64,000 bases of DNA from Streptomyces rimosus (GTDB lineage Bacteria; Actinomycetota; Actinomycetes; Streptomycetales; Streptomycetaceae), in contig NZ_CP023688.1 of NCBI RefSeq assembly GCF_008704655.1, forward strand, positions 7,880,501-7,944,500, read 5' to 3'. Positions 25,551-34,584 of this stretch are shown here, in pieces (position 1 is the stretch's first letter; every line of letters starts with the position of its first letter). The translations under genes were made by a program, and so were the position numbers. Under the pieces are notes generated by a model, which saw only the letters and a list, made by a program, of their open reading frames with translations, had not been told where the DNA came from and made no database searches.

Positions 25551-26918
25551 CTACCGCTGCGCGTACTGCTCGGCGTACCGCTGGAGGAACAGCGCCTCGG
25601 CGAGCGAGAGGCGCTCCAGCTCCTCGGGCGAGACGCTCTCGTTGACCGCGTGGATCTGCGCCTCCGGCTCGCTGAGACCGATGAGCAGGATCTCGGCTTC
25701 CGGGTAGAGCGCCGCCAGGGTGTTGCACAGCGGGATCGACCCGCCCATACCGGACGTCTGCATCTCCGTGCCGTCGTACGCCTCGCGCATCGCCGACGCC
25801 ATCGACGCGTACGCCGGGCTGTTGGTGTCCGCGCGGAACGGCTGGCCCTGACCGACCTGCTCGACCGAGACCCGCGCACCCCAGGGGGCGGCGTTCTCCA
25901 GATGGGCGGTGAGCAGTTCGGTCGCCTTCACCGCGTCGGTGCCCGGCGGAATCCGCAGGCTCACCAGCGCCCGCGCGCCCGCCTGCACGGACGGCGTGGC
26001 GCCGACCACGGGCGGGCAGTCGATGCCGAGGACGGTGACGGCCGGGCGGGCCCAGATACGGTCGGCGACCGTGCCGCCGCCGGTCAGGCCGACGCCGTCG
26101 AGCACCTTGGCGTCCTGGCGGAACTCCTCCTCCGGGTACTGCAGGCCCTCCCAGGTCGCGTCGGCCTCCAGCCCGTCGATCGTCGTCGAGCCGTCCTCGC
26201 CGCGCAGCGAGTCCAGTACGCGGATCAGCGCCGCCAGCGCGTCCGGGGCGGCGCCGCCGAACTGGCCGGAGTGCAGGTTGCCCGCCAGGGTGTCCACCTG
26301 GACGCGGACCAGCGTCATACCGCGCAGCGTCGCCGTGACCGTCGGCAGGCCGACGCGGAAGTTGCCGGTGTCGCCGATCACGATGGTGTCGGCGGTGAGC
26401 AGCTCGGGGTGGGCCTCGGCGTACCGCTCCAGGCCGCCGGTGCCCTGCTCCTCCGAGCCCTCGACGATCACCTTGACGTTGACCGGGATGCCGCCGTGCT
26501 CCTTGAGCGCCCGCAGCGCCGTCAGGTGCATGATCAGGCCGCCCTTGCAGTCGGCGGCGCCGCGCCCGTACCAGCGGCCGTCCCGCTCGGTCAGCTCGAA
26601 GGGCGGCGATATCCAGGCCGTCTCGTCCAGCGGCGGCTGCACGTCGTAGTGGGCGTACAGCAGCACGGTCGGTGCGCCCGCCGGGCCCGGCAGATAGCCG
26701 TACACGGACTGGGTGCCGTCCGGGGTGTCCAGCAGCGCCACGTCCGTGAAGCCGTCGGCCCGCAGCGCGCCCGCCACCCACTGTGCTGCGGCCTCGCACT
26801 CGCTGCGGGGGAACTGCGCCGGATCCGCGACGGACTTGAAGGCCACCAGTTCGGCCAGCTCGGTCCTGGCCCGGGACTGCAGCGAGGCGACGGTGTGCGC
26901 GAGCGGGCTGTCAGGCAT
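25551..26918 (-). CDS. M20 family dipeptidase
   Basis: A 455-residue zinc peptidase of family M20 (CNDP-like). Metal-binding motifs: AHYDVQP (near 93), GRGAADCKGG (near 125, bridging Asp), EGSEEQGTGG (near 162, catalytic and metal Glu), DTGNFR (near 190) and the C-terminal His in QIHAVNESV. It hydrolyses dipeptides or related N-acyl amino acids in the cytoplasm; no signal peptide. ATG at 26918 with AAGGAG seven bases upstream. It is divergent from the flavoprotein gene. The 137-base gap to the fusion gene on its 3' side holds short GCCGTACGG direct repeats and nothing else. Confidence 0.9.
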   Translation of the reverse strand: MPDSPLAHTVASLQSRARTELAELVAFKSVADPAQFPRSECEAAAQWVAGALRADGFTDVALLDTPDGTQSVYGYLPGPAGAPTVLLYAHYDVQPPLDETAWISPPFELTERDGRWYGRGAADCKGGLIMHLTALRALKEHGGIPVNVKVIVEGSEEQGTGGLERYAEAHPELLTADTIVIGDTGNFRVGLPTVTATLRGMTLVRVQVDTLAGNLHSGQFGGAAPDALAALIRVLDSLRGEDGSTTIDGLEADATWEGLQYPEEEFRQDAKVLDGVGLTGGGTVADRIWARPAVTVLGIDCPPVVGATPSVQAGARALVSLRIPPGTDAVKATELLTAHLENAAPWGARVSVEQVGQGQPFRADTNSPAYASMASAMREAYDGTEMQTSGMGGSIPLCNTLAALYPEAEILLIGLSEPEAQIHAVNESVSPEELERLSLAEALFLQRYAEQYAQR

Positions 26919-27036
26919 GGAACGCTCCTTGTGGGCGCGGCGTTGTACACGTGGGTTCACGTGCGGGTCCGTCCGGCGCGCCGCACCGGACCAACCGTAC
27001 GTACGGGCGATTGTGGGGCCGATCTTCCCACAGGAC

Positions 27037-27054
27037 GCTCGCCGGAGGGCGAGC
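27037..27054. promoter_or_regulatory. Hairpin in the divergent spacer before the flavoprotein gene
   Basis: A perfect 7-bp stem (GCTCGCC / GGCGAGC) with loop GGAG, about 53 bases upstream of the GTG at 27107. It may be an mRNA leader hairpin or an operator. Confidence 0.3.
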
Positions 27055-27106
27055 CGTAGGATGCGGGCGGTACGCGGCACGGCATCGAACGGGAGCAGAA
27101 GCACAG

Positions 27107-28312
27107 GTGAGCAGCGACAACGCAGCCGAGGGGAACCAGCAGGTGTGGGACGTCGTGGTGGTGGGCGCAGGACCCGCCGGCGCCTCGGCCGCCTACGCCG
27201 CGGCGTGTACGGGACGCCGCGTCCTGCTCCTGGAGAAAGCCGAACTGCCCCGGTACAAGACCTGCGGCGGCGGCATCATCGGGCCGTCCCGCGACGCCCT
27301 GCCGCCCGGCTTCGACCTGCCGCTGCGCGACCGGGTGCACGCGGTCACCTTCTCGCTCAACGGGAAGCTGACCCGCACCCGCCGCTCGAAGCACATGCTC
27401 TTCGGGCTCATCAACCGCCCCGAGTTCGACGCCCAGCTGGTCAAGACCGCCCAGGACGCCGGCGCCGAGCTGCGCACCGGCGTCACGGTCTCCCGGGTCG
27501 AACAGCACGGCTCGGCGGTGCCCGACCGGCGGACCGTCGCCGTGGTGCTGGGCGACGGCGAGGTGGTGCTGGCCCGCGCGGTGGTCGGCGCCGACGGCAG
27601 CGCCGGCCGGATAGGCGCGCACGTCGGAGTGAAGATGGACCAGGTCGACCTGGGCCTGGAGGCGGAGATCCCGGTGCCGCCGACGGTCGCCGAGGACTGG
27701 GCCGGGCGGGTGCTGGTGGACTGGGGCCCGATCCCGGGCAGCTACGGCTGGGTCTTCCCCAAGGGCGACACCCTCACCGTCGGCGTGATCTCGGCCCGCG
27801 GCGAGGGCGCCGCCACCAAGCGCTATCTGGACGACTTCATCGGCCGGCTCGGCCTGGCGGGCTTCGAGCCGAGCATCTCCTCCGGGCACCTGACCCGCTG
27901 CCGCGCCGACGACTCGCCGCTCTCCCGCGGCCGGGTCCTGGTGTGCGGCGACGCGGCCGGGCTGCTGGAGCCGTGGACCCGCGAGGGCATCTCCTTCGCG
28001 CTGCGCTCCGGGCGGCTCGCGGGGGAGTGGGCGGTCCGCGTCTCGGAGGCCCACGACGCGGTGGACGCGCGGCGCCAGGCGCTGAACTACGCCTTCGCGA
28101 TCAAGGCGGGGCTGGGCGTGGAGATGGGGGTGGGCCGCCGGATGCTCACCGTCTTCTCGCGCCGTCCCGGCATGATCCACGCGGCCCTGACCGGCTTCCG
28201 GCCCGCCTGGCACGCCTTCGCGAAGATCGTCCGGGGCACGACGACGCTGGCCGAGATCGTACGGACGCATCCGGTCGCGCGGCGGGCGCTGGGGGCGATG
28301 GACCGGCCGTGA
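27107..28312 (+). CDS. Geranylgeranyl reductase family flavoprotein
   Basis: A 401-residue FAD/NAD(P)-binding oxidoreductase. The N-terminal dinucleotide fold is DVVVVGAGPAGASAAYAA (near 12), followed by LEKAELPRYKTCGGGI, which is characteristic of the geranylgeranyl reductase family; the second FAD motif is VLVCGDAAGLLEPWTREGI near 280. Family members reduce prenyl chains of quinones, lipids or archaeal-type lipids; Streptomyces homologues are often annotated as menaquinone- or polyprenyl-reductases. GTG at 27107 is chosen with GGGAG upstream. Monocistronic; divergent from the M20 peptidase. Confidence 0.85.
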   Translation: MSSDNAAEGNQQVWDVVVVGAGPAGASAAYAAACTGRRVLLLEKAELPRYKTCGGGIIGPSRDALPPGFDLPLRDRVHAVTFSLNGKLTRTRRSKHMLFGLINRPEFDAQLVKTAQDAGAELRTGVTVSRVEQHGSAVPDRRTVAVVLGDGEVVLARAVVGADGSAGRIGAHVGVKMDQVDLGLEAEIPVPPTVAEDWAGRVLVDWGPIPGSYGWVFPKGDTLTVGVISARGEGAATKRYLDDFIGRLGLAGFEPSISSGHLTRCRADDSPLSRGRVLVCGDAAGLLEPWTREGISFALRSGRLAGEWAVRVSEAHDAVDARRQALNYAFAIKAGLGVEMGVGRRMLTVFSRRPGMIHAALTGFRPAWHAFAKIVRGTTTLAEIVRTHPVARRALGAMDRP

Positions 28313-28423
28313 GGGGACAGGCCCCCGGGGCGGTGCCTCCGCCGTCGGCTACTCCCTGTGGAGTACGTCCGATCACCGCGCCGGGCTGACGCCCCGTACG
28401 GCGTTGCGGTCTAGCGTGGCGGA

Positions 28424-29803
28424 ATGGAGAACGGACGGCCGCCGTGGGCGCGGCCCTGCCGCGGCCCCGGTCGCGGCCTCGGCCCGGACCGGTGGCGGCC
28501 CCGGGACGACGACGGTGACATGCCGCCGGGCGGCCGGTTCGGCGCGTGGCTGTTCCGGGGCTCCCCGGCCGGTACGCGGCTGCCCTGGGCCTCCACGGCC
28601 GTCCTCACCGTGTTCGTGCTGGTCGGCACGCGGTTCGCGGGGCGGAACCAGCCGGAACGCGTTGATCTCGACGCGCTCGCGTACGCACTGCTGCTCGCGG
28701 GCACGGTGCCGCTGCTCTGGCGGCACCGCTTCCCGCGTACGGTCGCCCTCGGTACCGCGGTGGCCACCGCCGTCTACCTCGCCGCCGGATATCCGTACGG
28801 CCCCTTCCTGCTCTCCGTCGCCCTCGGCTGCTTCGCGGCCGTCGTCGCGGGGCAGCGCGTGGCGGCCTGGACGGCCGTCGGCCTGGTCTGGGCGAGCCAC
28901 CTGCTGGTAGGCCACTGGCTCTACCGCTGGCTGCCGCCCTCGGGCGACGGGCCCGCACCCTGGGGAGAGCAGCTGTTCGTCACCGTCCTGGTGGTGGCGG
29001 TCGTGGCGGTGTCCGAGCTGGCGCGCGTACGGCGTGAACAGTTCGCGCGTATGCGAGCCGAGCGGGCGGCCGCCGCGCGGCGGCGGGCCGACGAGGAGCG
29101 GCTGCGGATCGCCCGCGAACTGCACGACGTGCTGGCGCACAGCATTTCCGTCATCAACGTCCAGGCGGGCGTCGGGCTCGCCCTGCTGGACGAGGACCCC
29201 GAGCAGGCGCGTACGGCCCTGACCACCATCAAGGCCGCCAGCAAGGAGGTACTGGGCGAGGTACGGCAGGTCCTGGCCACGCTGCGGACACCGGGCGACG
29301 CCCCGCGCGCCCCGGCGCCCGGCCTGGACCGGCTGCCCGAACTCTGCGGGCAGGCCAAGGACGCCGGGCTCGCCGTGCAGGTCACCGAGCAGGGCCGCCG
29401 CCCCAAGCTCTCGCCGGGCGCCGACCTCGCCGCCTTCCGGATCGTCCAGGAAGCGCTGACCAACATCGTCCGGCACTCCGGCTCCCGCACCGCCCGGGTC
29501 GGGCTCGTCCACCTCCCCGGCACGCTGGAGATCACGGTCGACGACGACGGGCCCGCGACCGCCGGGGACGTGCGCGGAACCGGGGACGCCGGAGCCGTCG
29601 CCGGAGGCGGCAACGGCCTGGTCGGGATGCGGGAACGGGCCGCCGCCCTCGGCGGCACCGTCGAGGCGGGCCCGCGGCCGGACGGGGGATTCCGGGTGCA
29701 CGCCCGCCTCCCGCTGCGCACGGCGACACCGGCGCCGGACGCCACCGGCTCAGCCCGCGCTGCGGATACGGTGAATCCCACCGCCATCGAGGAGGAGTCG
29801 TGA
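28424..29803 (+). CDS. NarL-type sensor histidine kinase
   Basis: A 459-residue sensor kinase with an Arg/Pro-rich N-terminus, about five hydrophobic segments (55-205), a HisKA_3 dimerisation domain with phospho-acceptor His in RIARELHDVLAHSISV (near 234), and a HATPase domain with QEALTNIVRHS (N box) and a divided G-region (VDDDGPAT, then GGGNGLVGMRERAAALGG). An acidic-Gly insert separates the ATP-lid motifs. ATG at 28424 could be replaced by ATG at 28520. Its stop overlaps the regulator gene by four bases. The signal is unknown; the membrane part has no sizeable outer loop. Confidence 0.9.
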   Translation: MENGRPPWARPCRGPGRGLGPDRWRPRDDDGDMPPGGRFGAWLFRGSPAGTRLPWASTAVLTVFVLVGTRFAGRNQPERVDLDALAYALLLAGTVPLLWRHRFPRTVALGTAVATAVYLAAGYPYGPFLLSVALGCFAAVVAGQRVAAWTAVGLVWASHLLVGHWLYRWLPPSGDGPAPWGEQLFVTVLVVAVVAVSELARVRREQFARMRAERAAAARRRADEERLRIARELHDVLAHSISVINVQAGVGLALLDEDPEQARTALTTIKAASKEVLGEVRQVLATLRTPGDAPRAPAPGLDRLPELCGQAKDAGLAVQVTEQGRRPKLSPGADLAAFRIVQEALTNIVRHSGSRTARVGLVHLPGTLEITVDDDGPATAGDVRGTGDAGAVAGGGNGLVGMRERAAALGGTVEAGPRPDGGFRVHARLPLRTATPAPDATGSARAADTVNPTAIEEES

Positions 29804-30465
29804 TCCGGGTACTGCTCGCCGACGACCAGCTGCTGGTCCGCGCCGGATTCCGGGCCCTGCTGGACGCCCAGCCCGGCATCGAGGTCGTCGGCGAGGCGGC
29901 GGACGGGGAAGAAGCACTGATCGCCCTGCGCGAGCAGCGCCCCGACGTGGTGCTGATGGACATCCGGATGCCGGTGCTGGACGGGCTCGCCGCGACCCGG
30001 CAGATCACCGAGGACCCCCGGCTGTCCGTCGTGAAGGTCGTCATGCTCACCACCTTCGAGATGGACGAGTACGTCTTCGAGGCGATCCGCGCGGGCGCCG
30101 CCGGTTTCCTGGTCAAGGACACCGAACCGGAGGAACTGGTACGGGCCGTACGCGCCGTGGTCGACGGCGACGCGCTGCTCTCACCGGGCGTCACCCGCCG
30201 GCTGATCGCCGAATTCGCCGCCCGCTCCAAGGAACCGGCCGCGGACGGCACGCTCTCCGTGCTCACGGAACGGGAGCGGGAGGTGATGGCGCTGGTCGGC
30301 CTGGGGATGTCCAACGAGGAGATCGCCCGCCGCCTGGTCGTCAGCCCGCTGACCGCCAAGACCCACGTCAGCCGCACCATGACCAAGCTGGGCGCCCGGG
30401 ACCGGGCCCAACTGGTCGTGCTGGCCTATGAGTCGGGGCTGGTGCGGCCGGGGTGGCTGGGGTAG
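29800..30465 (+). CDS. NarL/LuxR-family response regulator
   Basis: A 221-residue response regulator: receiver domain with acidic pocket ADDQLL, phospho-acceptor Asp in VLMDIRMPVLDG (near 54), Thr in VVMLTTFE and Lys in FLVKDT; then a LuxR helix-turn-helix (LTEREREVMALVGLGMSNEE, then TAKTHVSRTMTKL). It pairs with the preceding kinase: GTG at 29800 overlaps the kinase stop and is preceded by GAGGAGG. Target genes are not evident. Confidence 0.92.
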   Translation: MIRVLLADDQLLVRAGFRALLDAQPGIEVVGEAADGEEALIALREQRPDVVLMDIRMPVLDGLAATRQITEDPRLSVVKVVMLTTFEMDEYVFEAIRAGAAGFLVKDTEPEELVRAVRAVVDGDALLSPGVTRRLIAEFAARSKEPAADGTLSVLTEREREVMALVGLGMSNEEIARRLVVSPLTAKTHVSRTMTKLGARDRAQLVVLAYESGLVRPGWLG

Positions 30466-30504
30466 GGCGGCCGGCGTAACGGGCCGCGAGGCCGCCGGGC
30501 GGGG

Positions 30505-30547
30505 CGTGACCGGCGAGGAGGTCGTGACCGCGGGGAGGGCGTGACCG
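30505..30547 (+). repeat. Three CGTGACCG direct repeats
   Basis: CGTGACCG occurs at 30505, 30523 and 30540 (spacing 18 and 17) within G-rich near-copies of a 17-18-base unit, in the gap between the convergent response regulator and small membrane-protein genes. Confidence 0.5.
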
Positions 30548-30598
30548 CAGGGCGCAGCGTAAACGGCGGACAGAACGTACTCGCTGGGCAGCAGCCCG

Positions 30599-30844
30599 CT
30601 ATCCGGCCCGGCGCCCGGTGAACCGGCGCAGCACACGCACCACCCGCCACACGAATGCCACGCCCGCCGCGCTGCCGGCCGCCGCCAGAAGCACACCGGT
30701 CCCGGTCCGGCCCGGGTCCGTGAACAGCAGCGGGCTCAGCACGGCACCGAAGGCGAGAGCGGCCACGAACACGCCGGTCAGCAGGGCGAAACCGATCTCG
30801 ACGGTCATCGCGTCACGCTCGGCCTGGGAACGGGTCGGAGACAT
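30599..30844 (-). CDS. Small two-helix membrane protein (DUF6332-like)
   Basis: An 81-residue protein with the start SQAERDAMTVEIGFALLTG, two membrane helices (about 17-38 and 50-68) and an Arg-rich C-terminus. The N-terminal QAERDAMTVEI string resembles the actinobacterial DUF6332 family as I remember it; function unknown. GTG or ATG choice: ATG at 30844 is used, ATG at 30808 is the internal alternative. Convergent with the response regulator. Confidence 0.6.
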   Translation of the reverse strand: MSPTRSQAERDAMTVEIGFALLTGVFVAALAFGAVLSPLLFTDPGRTGTGVLLAAAGSAAGVAFVWRVVRVLRRFTGRRAG

Positions 30845-30940
30845 GGTGGCAGTTTGTCATGCGGTGGGGGGTGGTGGGCGGTTGGTCGGTTGAGGGCTTT
30901 CTTGGCCGCGGCTGCGATCCCTCCTTCCCCCCCGCCCCCC

Positions 30941-30965
30941 ACCCCACCCCACCCCACCCCACCCC
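30941..30965 (-). repeat. GGGGT pentanucleotide repeat (five copies), G-quadruplex-prone
   Basis: Five ACCCC units on the plus strand, that is GGGGT on the minus strand, followed on the minus strand by further runs of six or more G. It lies in the 200-base gap between the small membrane protein and the mycothiol-dependent isomerase-like gene, in the direction of minus-strand transcription. Confidence 0.85.
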
Positions 30966-31044
30966 GACAGTCATGCAGCCCCGGCCACCCCGGCAGCCGT
31001 GCAGCCCTGCCCACCCCTGGCGGTTGTGCTTCCCTCTCCGCTCC

Positions 31045-31800
31045 TCAGATCGTGAAGCGCTCCCTCCACAGCTGGGCCACTGTGGTGTCGCCTGTGATCG
31101 TCAGGTCGTCCAGGGGGCGGCGGTTCCACAGGGTCAGGTAGAGGTCGGGTGCCGGGCCCTCGATCTCGCAGTCCGGTGTGGCGGCGGTCGACTCCTGGGC
31201 GTCCGCCGTGCGTTCAACCTGCGGCTGCGCGTCCGACAGGCGTATCGTCCAGGCCCCGGTGGCCTCGCCGGTGGCCCGTATACGAAGCGTGTGCGGCGTG
31301 TCCGTCCGCAGCGCTTCGGGCCTGCGCGCGACCATGCCCATCAGCAGTTCGTCGATGCCGTCCACGGCGAAGGCGGGCGCGGAGGGGGTGATGCCCGCGC
31401 CGAGCGCGGACTCCGCGTCGGCGCGGTGGATCGCCGTCTCGTGGGCCTGGCGCCGCGCCCAGAAATGCAGTGGGGACGGGGCGGGCAGGAAGGTCCAGCA
31501 GGACAGGTCCGCCGGAGCGGCGCGCAGCGTCGACACCAGCGTCCGGCAGCCGTCGCGCACCCACTCGGCGAGCGCCTCGTCGGGCGGCTGCGGGCCCTCG
31601 GGCGGCGTCACCCGCTCCTGGACGGCGTTCGCCACGTAGTTCGTGGCCCAGCGGTGCACCCGGCCCGTGTGGACGAGCAGGTCGCGCACCCGCCACTCGG
31701 GACAGGTGGGGACCGGGGCGTTTGCCCCGGCCTTCTCGGCGGCGTCGGCGAGGAGTTGGCCGTCGTGCGCGAGCGTGTCGATGAAGTCAGTGGTCTCCAT
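31045..31800 (-). CDS. Maleylpyruvate-isomerase-family mycothiol-dependent enzyme
   Basis: A 251-residue protein of the DinB superfamily, MDMPI type. The N-terminal helical bundle has VPTCPEWRVRDLLVHTGRVHRW and, further on, ETAIHRADAE, supplying the three metal-ligand residues of the family; the C-terminal domain is the mixed alpha/beta domain often found fused. Members use mycothiol as cofactor or sulfhydryl carrier. The substrate is unknown. ATG at 31800 (METTDFID) is chosen. The 5' end overlaps by 14 bases the end of the upstream membrane-protein gene on the same strand. Confidence 0.85.
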   Translation of the reverse strand: METTDFIDTLAHDGQLLADAAEKAGANAPVPTCPEWRVRDLLVHTGRVHRWATNYVANAVQERVTPPEGPQPPDEALAEWVRDGCRTLVSTLRAAPADLSCWTFLPAPSPLHFWARRQAHETAIHRADAESALGAGITPSAPAFAVDGIDELLMGMVARRPEALRTDTPHTLRIRATGEATGAWTIRLSDAQPQVERTADAQESTAATPDCEIEGPAPDLYLTLWNRRPLDDLTITGDTTVAQLWRERFTI

Positions 31801-32170
31801 GCCGCTGAGTGTGCCAGCCGCCACTGACAACGGCCCCGCGCTGCGCCGGCCGGCCGCGCAGCCCCCGGTGGACCAGCCCGAGGAGCAGCGCGTTGACCAG
31901 CGCGGCGACGACCAGGGTCAGGACCAGGTACCACGACGGCGAGCCGGTCCGGCTCCACAGCGCGTCACCGGCGAACCACAGCGGGAAGATCGTGGGCGCG
32001 GTGAGCAGCACCGCCCAGATGCCTGCGAAGGAGGCGTCCTGATGCTCGACGAAGACCAGGTCCACCAGGGCGAAGAGCACCGCCGCGGCCACCAGGGCCA
32101 GGTAGACCAGCGAAACCGGATTGCCGAACGTCAGCCGCGCGAGGCCGCGCAGCCGGGGTGTGGTGTTCAT
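31787..32170 (-). CDS. SCO4225-type membrane protein
   Basis: A 127-residue protein with about three to four membrane segments and the sequence DLVFVEHQDASFAGIW near residue 40, a hallmark of the SCO4225 family of Streptomyces. Function unknown. ATG at 32170 has a GGGGG run seven bases upstream. It is the first gene of a probable two-gene unit with the mycothiol-dependent enzyme. Confidence 0.75.
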   Translation of the reverse strand: MNTTPRLRGLARLTFGNPVSLVYLALVAAAVLFALVDLVFVEHQDASFAGIWAVLLTAPTIFPLWFAGDALWSRTGSPSWYLVLTLVVAALVNALLLGLVHRGLRGRPAQRGAVVSGGWHTQRHGDH

Positions 32171-32484
32171 GCCGCCCCCAGGTGTCGGGGTGGCCGGACG
32201 GCGGTGGCGCGCGCCGCGCACGCCGGCGCCCTCCGGCCGGATGCCCTGGCCGAATCCGTGACCAAGTAGCCCATTATGGTCCGCCGTCGGTCCCTTTCGG
32301 CAGGCCGGGTACCCGGCGTCCGCGTATCGACTCCCGCGTACGGGGCGGTACGCACCGTGCGGTAGCCGTACCCGGCCCCCGGCGGTACCCGCCGCCCCGC
32401 TCCCGGCCGTACGCGATGCCCGCCGCGCCCGCTGTGAGCGGCCCGGCCTTCCGCGTCCGGGCACGCGGAAGGGCGGCCCGTGTT

Positions 32485-32512
32485 TTGTTCACCGCCGGTA
32501 CAAAGCCAGAAT
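32485..32512 (+). promoter_or_regulatory. Candidate promoter of the ROK regulator
   Basis: TTGTTC (32485-32490), 16 bases, CAGAAT (32507-32512). The start would be near the GTG at 32519, so the message could be leaderless. The rest of the 348-base divergent gap 32171-32518 shows nothing I can support. Confidence 0.35.
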
Positions 32513-32518
32513 GGGGGC

Positions 32519-33763
32519 GTGACCCACACTCGGACAACCAGGCTGGAGCGGGGCCGCGGTGCGCTCGGCCCCGCGCTGGAGCTCGTACACACCGGGCGCG
32601 CCCCCACCCGTGCCGTACTGACCTCGGAACTCGGCGTGACCCGGGCGACCGCGGGCGCGGTGGCGGCGGAGCTGGAAGCGCTCGGTCTGATCATCGTCGA
32701 CTCCCGCCCGACCGCCTCGGCGGGGTCCCAGGGCCGCCCCTCGCACCGGCTGTTCCTCGACGAGAACGGCCCCGTCGTCTTCGCCGCGCAGATCCACGCC
32801 GACGGCTACCGCACCGCGCTGGTCGGCCTCGGCGGGCGGATCGTGGCCACCGAGAGCGGCTGCGACACCATCCCCGCCGACCCGGCCCACGTACTTGCCG
32901 AAGTCGTGGCGTCCGGGGCCGGGATGCTCGAACGGACCGGGCGGCGCTGCCTGGGCGCCGCGCTCGCCATCCCGTCCGCCGTCGCCGAACCCGACGGCGA
33001 GGCGCTCAACCCGCTGCATCTGGCCTGGCCCACGGGCGCCCCCGTACGCCGCCTCTTCCGGCGCGCGCTCGCCGAGGCCGGTATCCCCGGGGTCACCGCG
33101 GGCATCGGCTTCACGGGCAACGATGTCAACCTCGTCGCCCTGGCCGAACACCGGCACGGCGCCGGCCGCGGCGCCCGCCACCTGCTGTGCGTCGCCTCCG
33201 GGCACCGGGGCGTCGGCGGCGCGCTGGTCCTGGACGGGCGGCTGCACAGCGGCAGTTCGGGCCTGGCCCTGGAGGTCGGCCACCTGACCGTCAACCCGGA
33301 GGGCGCGCCCTGCCACTGCGGCAGCCGCGGCTGCCTGGACGTCGAGGCGGACCCGCTCGCCTTCCTCGGCGCCGCGCGCCGCGCGCCGGGCCCCGAGGGT
33401 TCGCTGCTGCGCCAGGCCACCGACCTGCTGCGCGAGGAGTACCACGACCCGTCCGTACGGGCCGCCGCCGACCTGCTGATCGACCGGCTGGGCCTGGGGA
33501 TCGCCGGGCTCGTCAACATCCTCAACCCGGACCGCATCATCCTCGGCGGCCTGCACCGCGCACTCCTGGAGGCCGAGCCGGAGCGGCTGCGGGCCGTGGT
33601 CGCCGACCGCAGCCTGTGGGGGCGCAGCGGCGGCGTGCCGATCCTGCCGTGCTCGCTCGACCACAACAGCCTGGTAGGCGCGGCGGAACTGGCCTGGCAG
33701 CCGGTGCTGGACGATCCGCTGGTGGTCCTGGAGGGGGAGGAGGCGGGGGCCGGGAACGGCTGA
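32519..33763 (+). CDS. ROK-family transcriptional regulator
   Basis: A 414-residue NagC/XylR-type protein: an N-terminal winged helix (residues about 12-65, TRAVLTSELGVTRATAGAVA) joined to a ROK sugar-sensing domain with HRGVGGALVLDGRLHSG and the zinc motif GHLTVNPEGAPCHCGSRGCL. The phosphate loop of the kinases is degenerate, as expected for a regulator that binds but does not phosphorylate sugar. GTG at 32519 is chosen. No sugar operon is adjacent, so its targets lie elsewhere; the GH27/ABC locus 10 kb away is only a guess. Confidence 0.85.
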   Translation: MTHTRTTRLERGRGALGPALELVHTGRAPTRAVLTSELGVTRATAGAVAAELEALGLIIVDSRPTASAGSQGRPSHRLFLDENGPVVFAAQIHADGYRTALVGLGGRIVATESGCDTIPADPAHVLAEVVASGAGMLERTGRRCLGAALAIPSAVAEPDGEALNPLHLAWPTGAPVRRLFRRALAEAGIPGVTAGIGFTGNDVNLVALAEHRHGAGRGARHLLCVASGHRGVGGALVLDGRLHSGSSGLALEVGHLTVNPEGAPCHCGSRGCLDVEADPLAFLGAARRAPGPEGSLLRQATDLLREEYHDPSVRAAADLLIDRLGLGIAGLVNILNPDRIILGGLHRALLEAEPERLRAVVADRSLWGRSGGVPILPCSLDHNSLVGAAELAWQPVLDDPLVVLEGEEAGAGNG

Positions 33764-33775
33764 GCGGCCCGCACT

Positions 33776-34504
33776 TCAGCCGCCCGACGGCCCCCCGCGC
33801 CACACCGGCGCGGGCCGCCGGCCGACGGCGGTCTCGAAGGCCGCGCGCGCCAGCAGCCGCGTCGAGTCCAGCGTGGGCAGCGGCGCCGCCTCCGGGGTCA
33901 CCAGCAGCGGAATCTCCGTACAGACGAGGGCGACCGCGTCGCAGCCGCGCGCCGCCAGCCGCTCGATGACGCGGCCGTACTCCTCGCGCGCGGCCGCGGA
34001 GAACACGCCGTTCACCAGCTCGGCGAAGATGACCTCGTGGACGGTGCGGCGGTCCCGCTCGTCCGGCACGTCGGCGATGATGCCCCGGGCGCCCAGCGCG
34101 TCCGGGTAGAGCGGCCCTTCCATCGTGTACGCGGTCCCCAGCACGCCGACGCGCCGGTAGCCCTCATGGGCGGCGCGTTCGGCGACCACCTCGGCGATGT
34201 GCAGGCCCGGCAGCGGCAGTTCCGCGCCGGGCAGCCCGAGCGCCATGTGGGCGGTGTTGTCCGGGCAGACGAAGAAGTCCGCGCCCGCGCGGGCGAGCCG
34301 GGCCGCGCTCTCCAGGAGGATCCCGCGGACCGCGGGGTGATCACCGGCCTGCCAGGCGGGCATGGAGCGGGCCATGCTGATGCAGTCCAGTGTCACGTCC
34401 GGATGGTCGTACGGGCCCAGTTCGGCGAAGCCCTCCTGGCAGAACGCCCGGAAGCACAGGGCGGCCCCTTCGGTGCTGTGCGCGAGGATGCCGAGGTGCC
34501 GCAC
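33776..34504 (-). CDS. Aspartate/glutamate racemase family protein
   Basis: A 242-residue cofactor-independent racemase of the AspR/GltR superfamily. The two catalytic cysteines are in FFVCPDNTAH (near 80) and ALVCTEIPLLV (near 195), and the N-terminus has LGILAHSTEGAALC. It probably racemises Asp, Glu or a related amino acid or hydantoin. ATG at 34504. It follows the phosphotriesterase-like gene by 80 bases on the same strand and may be the last gene of that operon. Confidence 0.8.
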   Translation of the reverse strand: MRHLGILAHSTEGAALCFRAFCQEGFAELGPYDHPDVTLDCISMARSMPAWQAGDHPAVRGILLESAARLARAGADFFVCPDNTAHMALGLPGAELPLPGLHIAEVVAERAAHEGYRRVGVLGTAYTMEGPLYPDALGARGIIADVPDERDRRTVHEVIFAELVNGVFSAAAREEYGRVIERLAARGCDAVALVCTEIPLLVTPEAAPLPTLDSTRLLARAAFETAVGRRPAPVWRGGPSGG

Positions 34505-34584
34505 GGTGCCTCCCGGGGCCGGTGGGTGTGCCCGCCGCCATTGTCACCCCGTACGCGGCGCCGGGACACTCCCCGTCCGTACGC

